From assembly GCF_001642795.1 (NCBI RefSeq), contig NZ_LKEH01000043.1, positions 161,246 to 216,674 on the forward strand: a stretch of 55,429 nt of DNA, written 5' to 3'. Position numbers and translations under genes: made by a program. Positions 35,903-44,092 of the stretch are shown here, one piece after another (position 1 is the first letter of the stretch; each line of letters opens with the position of its first letter). The notes below the pieces were generated by a model. The model had not been told where the DNA came from, made no database searches, and worked only from the letters and a program-made list of their open reading frames with translations. This stretch comes from Pseudomonas viridiflava. Its GTDB lineage: Bacteria; Pseudomonadota; Gammaproteobacteria; Pseudomonadales; Pseudomonadaceae.

Positions 35903-36591
35903 AGGTCAGCCGCCCTGACGCCCACGGAGTAGCGTTTTTCCAGATAACGCAGGGCCAGCAGCGAAACACTGGTAATCACCAGATACATCGCCGCGACCGC
36001 GAGAAAGAAAGTGAAGGGTTCGCGGGTGGCATCCGCCGCCTGCTTGGCCTTGAACATCATGTCCTGCAGACCGACCACGGAAATCAGCGCGGTGGCCTTG
36101 GTCAGGACCAGCCAGTTGTTGGTGAAACCGGGGATCGCCAGACGGATCATCTGCGGCACCAGGATGCGGAAAAACACTTTACCGCTGCTCATGCCATACG
36201 CCATGCCCGCCTCGGCCTGGCCCTTGGGGATGGCCATGAACGCACCGCGGAAGGTCTCGGACAGGTAGGCGCCAAAGATGAAGCCCAGCGTGCAGATGCC
36301 GGCCGCGAACGGGTCGAGATCGATGTAATCCTCAAAACCCAGCATCGGTGCGACACGATTGAGCAGGTCCTGACCGCCATAAAAGATCAGCAGGATCAGA
36401 ACCAGATCGGGGATACCGCGAATCACGGTGCTGTACAGATCGCCCAGCCAGGCCAGCCAGCGCACCGGCGACAGACGAAGCGCCACGCCGATCAGACCGA
36501 GAACGATCGCCAGAGCCATCGATGACAGCGCCAACTGCAACGTCAGCCAGGCACCTTCGAGGATCACAGCCCCGTAGCCTTTCAACATCAT
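35899..36591 (-). CDS. aotQ: Arginine/ornithine ABC transporter permease AotQ
   Basis: A 230-residue permease paired with AotM. The EAA loop is GQAEAGMAYGMSSGKVFFRILVPQMIRLAIPG, with hydrophobic helices on either side. The gene starts ATGATG at 36591 after GAGGA; the second ATG is an equally good start. It lies 84 bases downstream of aotJ. That gap could hold a structure lowering permease expression relative to the binding protein, but I see no strong terminator. Confidence 0.94.
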   Translation of the reverse strand: MMLKGYGAVILEGAWLTLQLALSSMALAIVLGLIGVALRLSPVRWLAWLGDLYSTVIRGIPDLVLILLIFYGGQDLLNRVAPMLGFEDYIDLDPFAAGICTLGFIFGAYLSETFRGAFMAIPKGQAEAGMAYGMSSGKVFFRILVPQMIRLAIPGFTNNWLVLTKATALISVVGLQDMMFKAKQAADATREPFTFFLAVAAMYLVITSVSLLALRYLEKRYSVGVRAADL

Positions 36592-36675
36592 GTGCGGTCC
36601 TCAAGCGTGGAATAAAAAATGGCGCAAGCCAGCGAGTCTGTTTGCGCCATTTCGGTCAGTACCTTGCGGCGGTTT

Positions 36676-37452
36676 TTATTTGCCGTAGATGTCGAAATCG
36701 AAGTACTTGTCCTGGATTGCCTTGTACTTGCCATTGGCACGGATTGCAGCGATGGCGGCGTTGAGACGGTCAAGGTTGGCCTTGTCGCCCTTGCGCACCG
36801 CGATGCCGATGCCGTCACCGAAGTATTTCGGGTCGGTGAACGACGGGCCGACGAATGCGTAACCCTTGCCAGCGTCGGTCTTCAGGAAACCGTCCTGCAG
36901 CAGGGTGGCATCAGCCACGGTACCGTCCAGGCGACCGGCGCCGATGTCCAGGTAGATTTCGTTCTGCGAACCGTATGGCGTTACTTCGACACCCAGAGGC
37001 GCCAGCGTTTCACGGGCGAAACGCTCGTGGATCGAACCACGCTGCACGCCGATCTTCTTGCCCTTGAGCTCAGCCAGGTTGTCGCTGACCGTAGTGCCTT
37101 CCTTCATGACCAGACGGGCCGGGGAATTGTAGTACTTGCCGGTGAAGTCCACGGACTTCTTGCGGTCTTCGGTGATGGACATCGAAGACAGGATCGCGTC
37201 GATCTTGCGTACTTTCAGCGCAGGGATCAGGCCGTCGAATTCCTGTTCGACCCACGTGCACTTGGCTTTCATTTCTTCACACAGCGCATTGCCGATGTCG
37301 TAGTCGAAACCGACGATGCTGCCGTCCGGAGCCTTGGAGGCGAACGGAGGGTACGCGGCTTCAATACCGATTTTCAGCGGCTTTTCGTCAGCGAATGTCG
37401 GCTGGGCAAGCACGGACAACGCCAGCGCGCCAATAAGCATGAGCTTTTTCAT
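36676..37452 (-). CDS. aotJ: Arginine/ornithine periplasmic binding protein
   Basis: A 258-residue solute-binding protein of the lysine/arginine/ornithine (LAO) type. It has a Sec signal peptide (MKKLMLIGALALSVLAQPTFA, cut about residue 21) and family blocks KPLKIGIEAAYPPFASKAPDG, VGFDYDIGNALCEEM, DAILSSMSITEDRKKSVDFTGKYY and KKIGVQRGSIHERF. It captures the amino acid in the periplasm and passes it to AotQM. First gene of aotJQMOP. Confidence 0.96.
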   Translation of the reverse strand: MKKLMLIGALALSVLAQPTFADEKPLKIGIEAAYPPFASKAPDGSIVGFDYDIGNALCEEMKAKCTWVEQEFDGLIPALKVRKIDAILSSMSITEDRKKSVDFTGKYYNSPARLVMKEGTTVSDNLAELKGKKIGVQRGSIHERFARETLAPLGVEVTPYGSQNEIYLDIGAGRLDGTVADATLLQDGFLKTDAGKGYAFVGPSFTDPKYFGDGIGIAVRKGDKANLDRLNAAIAAIRANGKYKAIQDKYFDFDIYGK

Positions 37453-37615
37453 TTACAGAACTCCATCGGTAAAGCACGACAAGTGGCAGAGTGGGCAGCG
37501 CCCATTATGCGAAAGGACCATCCAGAGAGAGCGACATCAGGCATCCGATACCGTGTTTCGGTTCACCGGCCTCTGACGAGTGAGGGGCATTTTAACGACA
37601 GGCTCGAAGTCGATA

Positions 37616-37631
37616 TTTCTTCAATGCGACA
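37616..37631 (-). promoter_or_regulatory. Candidate ArgR half-site upstream of aotJ
   Basis: On the minus strand TGTCGC-N8-AA (TGTCGC at 37631-37626, AA at 37617-37616), about 170 bases before the aotJ start. The bases beside it (CTGTAACTTGT) resemble those beside the aruC-proximal site (CTGTAACAAGT). A further TGTCGC at 37536-37531 lacks the AA. Confidence 0.5.
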
Positions 37632-37929
37632 ACAAGTTACAGAAGCGCCTGAAAAGCACCTTGACCCTGTTGACGAAGCTGAAATCACGTGATCCAGCGG
37701 ATCATATCCAACCGATCAATACAGCAAAAAGCGCGCCCATTATTGGCAAAGCCTTCTAATCCGGCAAGCCCAGCGTGTGATCGGCCTGGAGAATCGTATT
37801 CAGGCACTGCTTATTCCTACAGATAACGGGACGAGTGTCCCACAAGGAAGCAGGCGGGAGAAACAGCGGGTAGACGCGTAACAGGTCGATATATCCCGGC
37901 CGGAAAGCAAGAAGCTGATCGTGCAGATG

Positions 37930-38375
37930 CTCAGCGACCGCATGCAGCCGGGACGCAGAGCGTCCCGAGAGGCATTCCCACGCGGAGCACTCATCGTTAT
38001 ACACAAGTCCGTCTCGACACTGATCGTGCCCATCGCTGCGCGTGGGCATGCCTCCCGTGACGCTCCGCGTCACAAATGGCACAGACTGAGAATTCAGTAA
38101 GCCGAGCGCATGACGTGGATAACGCTGGAGCTTGGGCACACATCTGCGCCACATTCCAGAGCGGACGCGGAGCGTCCTGGGAGGCATTCCCACGCAGAGC
38201 GTAGGAACAATCATCATCGTATTCCTCCAGGAGGACTTGTGTATGACGCCGAGCGCGGAGCGTGAGGAACGATCAGCGGGGTATCAGACAGTGATGATCG
38301 TGCGGTTGACGCAGGCGTGGCGGACGCGGAGCGTCCCGAGAGGCATTCCCACGCCGGAGCGTGGGAATGATCGGT
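37930..38375. repeat. Large P. syringae-type intergenic repeat cluster
   Basis: Several tandem and inverted units: CTCATCGTTATACACAAGTCC, GTGACGCTCCGCGTCAC palindromes, GGACGCGGAGCGTCC palindromes and the terminal pair GGCATTCCCACGC..GCGTGGGAA. Bases 38010-38215 repeat 5-220 of this window in the opposite orientation. Reading frames across it give DUF1534-like peptides (for example VTRSVTGGMPTRSDGHDQC). It separates aotJ from acs; the part of the gap before it (37640-37930) shows no gene. Confidence 0.85.
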
Positions 38376-38396
38376 GGGGCATCAGGCAGCGAGTTA

Positions 38397-40352
38397 TCAG
38401 GCAGCGCTCATGGTCTTGTGGGTTTCGATCAAGTGCTGGACAACACCTGGATCAGCCAGGGTGGAGATGTCGCCCAAAGCGTCGTACTCACCGGTTGCGA
38501 TCTTGCGCAGGATGCGGCGCATGATCTTGCCCGAGCGGGTTTTCGGCAGGCCCGGCGCCCACTGGATGAAGTCAGGCGAGGCAATCGGACCGATCTCCTT
38601 GCGCACCCAGTTGCGCAGTTCGATGCGCAGCGCTTCATCTGCCGTTTCACCGGCGTTGAGCGTGACGTACACGTAGATGCCCTGCCCTTTCAGATCATGC
38701 GGCACACCGACCACAGCCGCTTCGGCGACTTTCGGGTGCGCGACCATCGCGCTTTCGATCTCGGCAGTCCCCATGCGGTGGCCGGACACGTTGAGCACGT
38801 CGTCCACGCGACCGGTGATCCAGTAGTAACCGTCTTCGTCGCGACGCGCACCGTCACCGGTGAAGTACATGCCACGAAACGTCTTGAAGTAGGTGTCGAC
38901 GAAGCGGTCGTGATCGCCATACAGCGAACGCGACTGACCCGGCCAGGAATCGAGAATCACCAGATTACCTTCGGCCGCGCCCTCGATCAGGTTGCCCAGA
39001 TTGTCCACCAGCGCCGGAATCACGCCGAAGAACGGACGTGTTGCCGAACCCGGTTTGAGCGCGGTCGCACCCGGCAGCGGGCTGATCAGAATGCCGCCGG
39101 TTTCGGTCTGCCACCAGGTGTCGACGATCGGGCAGTTTTTCTTGCCCACGGTGTCGTAGTACCAGCCCCAGGCCTCAGGGTTGATCGGCTCGCCGACCGA
39201 ACCCAGCAGACGCAGGCTGGAACCGTCAGCGCCCTCAACCGAACGCGTACCCTCGGCCATCATGGCGCGAATGGCGGTCGGTGCGGTGTAGAGGATGTTG
39301 ACCTTGTGCTTGTCGATGATCTTCGACACGCGGGTGATGTCCGGGTAGTTCGGCACACCTTCGAACAGCAGCGTGGTCGCGCCGTTGGCCAGCGGGCCGT
39401 AGACGATGTAGCTGTGGCCGGTGACCCAGCCCACGTCTGCCGTGCACCAGTAGATCTCGCCCGGTTTGTAGTCGAACACGCGTTCGTGAGTCAGTGCCGC
39501 GTAGAGCAAATAACCGGCGGTCGTGTGCAGCACGCCCTTGGGCTTGCCGGTGGAACCGGAGGTGTAAAGGATGAACAGGGATTCTTCAGCGCCCATTTCC
39601 TTCGGCGCGCAGGTGCTTGATGCCACTTCCAGCAACGCGTGGTACCAGATGTCGCGGTGACGGTTCCACTCGATCTCACCGCCAGTGCGCTTGCAGACAA
39701 TGACTTTCTGCACGCTGCTGGTTTCAGGGTTGGTCAGCGCACGGTCGACGTTGGCCTTGAGCGGGGTTTTCTTGCCGCCACGCAGACCTTCGTCAGCGGT
39801 GATGACAACCTTGGAACTGCAATCGATGATGCGGCCGGCCAGCGCTTCCGGCGAGAAGCCGCCGAACACCACCGAGTGGATCGCTCCGATCCGGGCGCAC
39901 GCCAGCATGGCGACCACAGCCTCGGGGATCATGGGCATATAGATAGTCACGACGTCACCACGGTGCACGTCCTGACCGCGCAGGGCGTTGGCGAACTTGC
40001 AGACTTCGGCGTGCAGTTCGCGGTAGGTGATTTCACGGTGTTCGGAAGGATCGTCACCTTCCCAGATGATCGCAATGCTGTCGCCGCGCTCTTCCAGATG
40101 ACGGTCCAGGCAGTTGTAGGCCACGTTCAGCGTGCCGTCGGCGAACCATTTGATGTCGACGCGGTGATCGTCGAAGGAAGTCTGTTTGACGTTTGTGAAG
40201 GGTTTGATCCAGTCGAGGCGCTTGGCCTGCTCACGCCAGAAACCATCGGGGTTGACCACCGACTGCTGGTACATGGCCTTGTAGGTTGCCTCATCCGTCA
40301 GCGTGTTCGCTGCGACTTCTGGGCGGACGGGGTACAGGGAAGCTGCACTCAT
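38397..40352 (-). CDS. acs: Acetyl-CoA synthetase
   Basis: A 651-residue AMP-forming acetate-CoA ligase that lets the cell use acetate. It has the adenylation motifs FILYTSGSTGKPKGVLHT, DTWWQTETGG and YFTGDGARRDEDGYYWITGRVDDVLNVSGHRMGTAEIE, and the C-terminal PKTRSGKIMRRILRK, whose lysine is the site of regulatory acetylation in this family. The length is standard. It is transcribed alone. Its leader contains an AAAACAACAA stretch close to the ribosome-binding site, a likely target of Hfq/Crc catabolite repression. Confidence 0.97.
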   Translation of the reverse strand: MSAASLYPVRPEVAANTLTDEATYKAMYQQSVVNPDGFWREQAKRLDWIKPFTNVKQTSFDDHRVDIKWFADGTLNVAYNCLDRHLEERGDSIAIIWEGDDPSEHREITYRELHAEVCKFANALRGQDVHRGDVVTIYMPMIPEAVVAMLACARIGAIHSVVFGGFSPEALAGRIIDCSSKVVITADEGLRGGKKTPLKANVDRALTNPETSSVQKVIVCKRTGGEIEWNRHRDIWYHALLEVASSTCAPKEMGAEESLFILYTSGSTGKPKGVLHTTAGYLLYAALTHERVFDYKPGEIYWCTADVGWVTGHSYIVYGPLANGATTLLFEGVPNYPDITRVSKIIDKHKVNILYTAPTAIRAMMAEGTRSVEGADGSSLRLLGSVGEPINPEAWGWYYDTVGKKNCPIVDTWWQTETGGILISPLPGATALKPGSATRPFFGVIPALVDNLGNLIEGAAEGNLVILDSWPGQSRSLYGDHDRFVDTYFKTFRGMYFTGDGARRDEDGYYWITGRVDDVLNVSGHRMGTAEIESAMVAHPKVAEAAVVGVPHDLKGQGIYVYVTLNAGETADEALRIELRNWVRKEIGPIASPDFIQWAPGLPKTRSGKIMRRILRKIATGEYDALGDISTLADPGVVQHLIETHKTMSAA

Positions 40353-40373
40353 CTTGGTTACCTCGGTGGATAG

Positions 40374-40383
40374 TTGTTGTTTT
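40374..40383 (-). promoter_or_regulatory. CA motif (Hfq/Crc-type) in the acs leader
   Basis: The message strand reads AAAACAACAA, matching AANAANAA, some 22-31 bases before the acs ATG. In pseudomonads Hfq with Crc binds such sites to block translation when better carbon sources are present. Confidence 0.55.
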
Positions 40384-40516
40384 ATGAGTCCGTTGTATCC
40401 CGACCTACCTTACAGGACCATTCGACGTTGGTCTTACCGGCCGGGGCCGCTTCGTCCACGCCTGCACACATGCCATGACCGCAGGCGCCATAAACGGATT
40501 GTTACCGTTTCGATAA

Positions 40517-40537
40517 AAAGGCTTATCAAAAGCCTTT
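40517..40537. other. Inverted repeat between acs and the DUF2790 gene
   Basis: AAAGGCTT / AAGCCTTT with a 5-base spacer, in an A+T-rich stretch about 165 bases upstream of acs and 155 upstream of the DUF2790 gene. It could be an operator or a cruciform. Nothing else is recognisable in the 339-base gap apart from the CA motif. Confidence 0.4.
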
Positions 40538-40691
40538 ATATATGTCGAGCGGCGAGAAGCCTAGAATCACTTTCGCCAACATGGCAAACACCAACAGCCC
40601 CCACACAGGCACGGTTCAAATCACTCACAATGTTTCCTGAATTCAATTATTCGTCAGGCGCATTCGCTCGCACTCAAGAAGGTAAACAGCA

Positions 40692-40958
40692 ATGAAAGCT
40701 TCATTCGCGATTCTGGCACTTTGCGGTCTCAGCACATTGGCCATGGCCGAAGAATCGCAAACCAAGGTCGCCGCGCAACAGGCACGCGTCGAGGAATATA
40801 AATACGGCACTCACCTGGATATCGCCAGGGTCATTTCCACCAGCCAGATCCCCAATGTCTGTCAGGTCGTCCCGGCCCGCATGGTCTATGAAGACTCGCA
40901 GGGCAAGCAGCACATCATGAGTTATCAGGTGATGGGTAACGGGTGCAGCAACGGCTGA
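40692..40958 (+). CDS. Small secreted protein, DUF2790 family
   Basis: An 88-residue protein with a signal peptide (MKASFAILALCGLSTLAMA, cut about residue 19) and a mature part of about 69 residues. It matches the DUF2790 pattern: EYKYGTHLDIARVISTS...CQVVPARMVYEDSQGK...YQVMGNGCSNG, with two cysteines that could form a disulfide. DUF2790 proteins are periplasmic, occur in many copies per Pseudomonas genome, and have no proven role that I know. It is transcribed alone and is followed by a hairpin at 40980-41015. Confidence 0.88.
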   Translation: MKASFAILALCGLSTLAMAEESQTKVAAQQARVEEYKYGTHLDIARVISTSQIPNVCQVVPARMVYEDSQGKQHIMSYQVMGNGCSNG

Positions 40959-40979
40959 CACAGGCTTGATTGGCGCGAC

Positions 40980-41015
40980 GCCTCGCAGATTATTGTGCAG
41001 ATAACGATGCGAGGC
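40980..41015. terminator. Hairpin between the convergent DUF2790 and phhR genes
   Basis: GCCTCGCA / TGCGAGGC (8 bp) with an inner TTAT / ATAA pairing. It has no T run on either side, so it is at best a weak or factor-assisted bidirectional terminator. Confidence 0.45.
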
Positions 41016-41065
41016 GCCTCCTGAAACGCTTACATGAGGCGCAGGGCTTTCAAACAACACTCGCG

Positions 41066-42625
41066 CTATTCACTGTGCTTGCCCACTTCATATTCACGCA
41101 ACTTGTTGGCAATGGTTGTATGTGAAACACCCAGTCTTTTACCCAATTGCCGGCTGCTGGGATAGTGCGCGTAAAGTTGCTCGAGCACCGACTTCTCGAA
41201 ACGCCCGACAATGGCTTCAAGTCCCCCATCCAGAGAAACATCGGTCAGTGTCTGCCGCACGCCGTAATCGGGCAGCCGGATATGTTCGGCCTGCACCTGA
41301 CCGCCTTCGCACAACGAAACAGCCTGAAACAACACATTCTCCAGCTGCCGCACATTGCCCGGCCAGTGATACTGGCTGAGTCGTTTCATGGCGGCAGGCG
41401 CAATTCCCGGCAAAGCGCAACCAATCTGGCGACTGGCCTGATCGAGAAAGTGCTCGACCAGAGGCGTCAGGCCATCCAGGCACTCGCGCAGCGGCGGGAT
41501 GTGCAGGGTCAGCACGTTGAGCCGGTGGTAAAGGTCCTGCCGAAAAACACCCTGGGCGCAGAGTTCGGACAGATCGACTTGCGTCGAGCACATCACGCGT
41601 ACATCCAGATACATGTCCTCATCGCTGCCCACGCGGCGAAAGCAGCCATCCTGAATGAAGCGCAGCAACTTGGCCTGCATACGGGCGCTCAGTTCGCCGA
41701 CGCCATCGAGAAACAGCGTGCCGCCCGCCGTCAGTTCCAGCAGACCCAGCCGCCCTTCCACGCGCGCGCCTTCGAACGCACCGGGGTCGTAGCCGAACAA
41801 TTCGGTCTCGGCCATGGATTCGGACAGTCCCGCGCAATTCAGCGCCATCATCGGCGACTGGCCGCGTGGGCTCGACAGATGACAGGCGCGGGCCAGCAGT
41901 TCCTTGCCGGTTCCGGTCTCGCCTTCGATCAACAGCGGTGCATCCAGCGGCGCCATGCGGCGCGCTTCACGCACCACGGCGGCCATGACCTTCGAACTCT
42001 GAAAGATACTGTCGAAGCCGCGCAGCTCCTGCTTGCGCACGTGATAGATGCGCTCGCCTACCCGGTCCGCCCGGTGCAGCGTCAACACTGCGCCCGCCAT
42101 CGCCTCGCTGTCATCATGCTCCGACTGCAACGGCGCGATGTCCGCCAGAAACACATCACCGCGCACCTTGATGCGCAATCCATTGATCCGCGACTTGTTG
42201 GCGCGCACCAGCGCGGGCAGGTCGAAATCCTCGGCATAGCGCGACAGCGGAATGCCCGGCACTTCATCGACCCGCACGCCCAGCAACTGGGCCGCTGCCC
42301 GGTTCGCAGCCACAATGGCACCGGCCATGTCGATGGACAGCACCGGAAATTCCAGCGCGCCCAGCAAGGCATTCAGCTCCATATGGCGTCGTTCGCTGGG
42401 CATCAATCCGACGCGTTTGACGCCGAATACCCCGGTAATCGCCTCGAACCGGGGACGCAAGGCCTGGAACTGCATGTTGATCAGGTTCGGGCAGTGCAGG
42501 TAAATCGCATCGCCATGCTCACCGCCCACCTCGCCCCTGGCCACGTTGACCCCGTAGGCAACCAGCAGGTCGAGAATGTCGCGAAGAATGCCGATGCGAT
42601 TCTGACAATGGACCTTGATGCGCAT
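41066..42625 (-). CDS. phhR: PhhR, TyrR-family regulator of aromatic amino acid catabolism
   Basis: A 519-residue regulator with an N-terminal ACT domain (MRIKVHCQNRIGILRDILDLL), a PAS domain (about residues 80-190), an AAA+ domain with Walker A GETGTGKE (235-242), and a C-terminal helix-turn-helix (SSRQLGKRLGVSHTTIANKL). The sigma-54 contact loop reads GAFEGA (282-287) instead of GAFTGA, as expected of TyrR-like proteins that work with sigma-70. It should respond to phenylalanine/tyrosine and control the divergent phhABC. Start choice: ATG at 42625, giving the expected ACT start; the frame is open to 42679. Confidence 0.94.
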   Translation of the reverse strand: MRIKVHCQNRIGILRDILDLLVAYGVNVARGEVGGEHGDAIYLHCPNLINMQFQALRPRFEAITGVFGVKRVGLMPSERRHMELNALLGALEFPVLSIDMAGAIVAANRAAAQLLGVRVDEVPGIPLSRYAEDFDLPALVRANKSRINGLRIKVRGDVFLADIAPLQSEHDDSEAMAGAVLTLHRADRVGERIYHVRKQELRGFDSIFQSSKVMAAVVREARRMAPLDAPLLIEGETGTGKELLARACHLSSPRGQSPMMALNCAGLSESMAETELFGYDPGAFEGARVEGRLGLLELTAGGTLFLDGVGELSARMQAKLLRFIQDGCFRRVGSDEDMYLDVRVMCSTQVDLSELCAQGVFRQDLYHRLNVLTLHIPPLRECLDGLTPLVEHFLDQASRQIGCALPGIAPAAMKRLSQYHWPGNVRQLENVLFQAVSLCEGGQVQAEHIRLPDYGVRQTLTDVSLDGGLEAIVGRFEKSVLEQLYAHYPSSRQLGKRLGVSHTTIANKLREYEVGKHSE

Positions 42626-42746
42626 GGATGCTCGTTCCTCGGGGCGTGTTTTTTGTCGTAGCACGAAGTCTACCGTCAAGAATACGTGACAGCCCAGCGC
42701 AATGAAGGGCTCTCAGGACCACGATTCGCTTGACCGACAAAGCATT

Positions 42747-42764
42747 CGTAAAGTTTTCGTTACG
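42747..42764. promoter_or_regulatory. Candidate PhhR (TyrR-type) box
   Basis: CGTAAAGTTTTCGTTACG matches the TyrR box TGTAAA-N6-TTTACA at 9 of 12 fixed positions and is a perfect 5-bp inverted repeat with an 8-base spacer. It lies about 135 bases upstream of phhA and 120 upstream of phhR, in the divergent gap. I see no convincing GG-N10-GC sigma-54 promoter nearby. Confidence 0.6.
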
Positions 42765-42868
42765 CTTGAGCGCGCAAATTACCGAGGCCGCACGAAGCAG
42801 CCCGATGACCTTGCGCAAGATTCGCGCTATTTCTGGGTCATCGCGCTTTGCACAGAAAGCAGCCCCAT

Positions 42869-42878
42869 AACAACAACA
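42869..42878 (+). promoter_or_regulatory. CA motif (Hfq/Crc-type) in the phhA leader
   Basis: AACAACAACA, fitting AANAANAA, lies about 10 bases before the CAGGAG ribosome-binding site of phhA. It suggests catabolite repression of phenylalanine use at translation. Confidence 0.55.
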
Positions 42879-42898
42879 GCGCTCTTCAGGAGACCAGC

Positions 42899-43696
42899 AT
42901 GGCCCAGACGCACTACGTAGCGCGTGAGCCCGACGCAGAGGGCTTCATCGATTACCCGGCCGCCGAACACGCGGTGTGGAACACGCTGATCACTCGCCAG
43001 ATGAAAGTCATCGAAGGCCGTGCCTGTCAGGAATATCTGGATGGCATCGAGCAGCTTGGCCTGCCCCACGACCGGATTCCACAACTGGGCGAAATCAACA
43101 AGGTGCTGGAAGCGACTACCGGCTGGCAGGTCGAACGCGTGCCCGCGCTGATTCCGTTCCAGACCTTTTTCGAACTGCTGGCCAGCAAGCGCTTCCCTGT
43201 CGCGACGTTCATTCGCACTGAAGAAGAACTGGACTACCTGCAGGAACCCGACATCTTTCACGAGATCTTCGGTCACTGCCCGCTGCTGACCAATCCCTGG
43301 TTCGCCGAATTCACCCACACCTACGGCAAGCTCGGCCTGAGCGCGACCAAGGAACAGCGGGTGTATCTGGCCCGCCTGTACTGGATGACCATCGAGTTCG
43401 GCCTGGTGGACACGCCACAGGGACGCAAAATCTACGGCGGCGGCATCCTGTCTTCACCCAAGGAAGCGGTGTACAGCCTGTCATCGGAGCCCGAGCATCA
43501 GCCGTTCGACCCGCTCGAAGCGATGCGCACGCCTTATCGCATCGACATCCTGCAACCGGTGTACTTTGTTCTGCCCGACCTCAAGCGCCTGTTCGATCTG
43601 GCGCAGGAAGACATCATGGGGCTGGTCGAACGCGGTATGCAGATGGGTCTGCATGCGCCAAAATTTCCGCCCAAACCTAAAAACCACGCGGCCTGA
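42899..43696 (+). CDS. phhA: Phenylalanine 4-monooxygenase
   Basis: A 265-residue tetrahydropterin- and iron-dependent hydroxylase that makes tyrosine from phenylalanine. The iron-binding facial triad is visible: H121 and H126 in FHEIFGHCPLL, and a glutamate in YWMTIEFGLV (about residue 166). The pterin-binding region follows the Pro-rich FIRTEEELDYLQEPD. Start choice: ATG at 42899 with CAGGAG upstream; the frame is open 17 codons further but without conservation. It leads the phhABC operon and lies 39 bases before phhB. Confidence 0.96.
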   Translation: MAQTHYVAREPDAEGFIDYPAAEHAVWNTLITRQMKVIEGRACQEYLDGIEQLGLPHDRIPQLGEINKVLEATTGWQVERVPALIPFQTFFELLASKRFPVATFIRTEEELDYLQEPDIFHEIFGHCPLLTNPWFAEFTHTYGKLGLSATKEQRVYLARLYWMTIEFGLVDTPQGRKIYGGGILSSPKEAVYSLSSEPEHQPFDPLEAMRTPYRIDILQPVYFVLPDLKRLFDLAQEDIMGLVERGMQMGLHAPKFPPKPKNHAA

Positions 43697-43735
43697 TCGC
43701 CTGATCGGCAGCCACGCGTCATAAGGATCCTGTTC

Positions 43736-44092
43736 ATGACTACACTCAACCAAGCCCACTGCGAAGCCTGCCGTGCCGACGCGCCACAAGTCAGCGAAGC
43801 CGAGCTGCCTGAACTGCTCAGGCAGATTCCGGACTGGAACATCGAAGTGCGCGACAGCGTCATGCAGCTGGAGAAAGTCTTCCTGTTCAAGAATTTCAAG
43901 TTTGCCCTGGCCTTCACCAACGCTGTCGGCGAAATCGCCGAAGCTGAAGGTCATCATCCGGGTCTGCTGACCGAATGGGGCAAAGTGACCGTAACCTGGT
44001 GGAGCCACTCGATCAAAGGGCTGCACCGCAATGACTTCATCATGGCCGCCCGCACCGACGAGGTGGCCAAAGACGCCGAGGGACGCAAATAA
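43736..44092 (+). CDS. phhB: Pterin-4a-carbinolamine dehydratase
   Basis: A 118-residue enzyme that recycles the oxidised pterin cofactor produced by PhhA. The PCD motif appears as AEAEGHHPGLLTEWGKVTVTWWSHSIKGLHRNDF, with the catalytic His-His pair in EGHHP. Its stop codon shares one base with the phhC start (TAATG), so the genes are translationally coupled. Confidence 0.96.
   Translation: MTTLNQAHCEACRADAPQVSEAELPELLRQIPDWNIEVRDSVMQLEKVFLFKNFKFALAFTNAVGEIAEAEGHHPGLLTEWGKVTVTWWSHSIKGLHRNDFIMAARTDEVAKDAEGRK

Noticed and set aside
41147..42661. 504-codon plus-strand frame
   Set aside because: Antisense shadow of phhR, which has clear ACT, AAA+ and DNA-binding domains.
42838..42860. Possible sigma-54 promoter before phhA (TGGGTC...TTTGC)
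   Set aside because: The spacing between the GG and GC elements is two bases too long and it overlaps the leader close to the CA motif.
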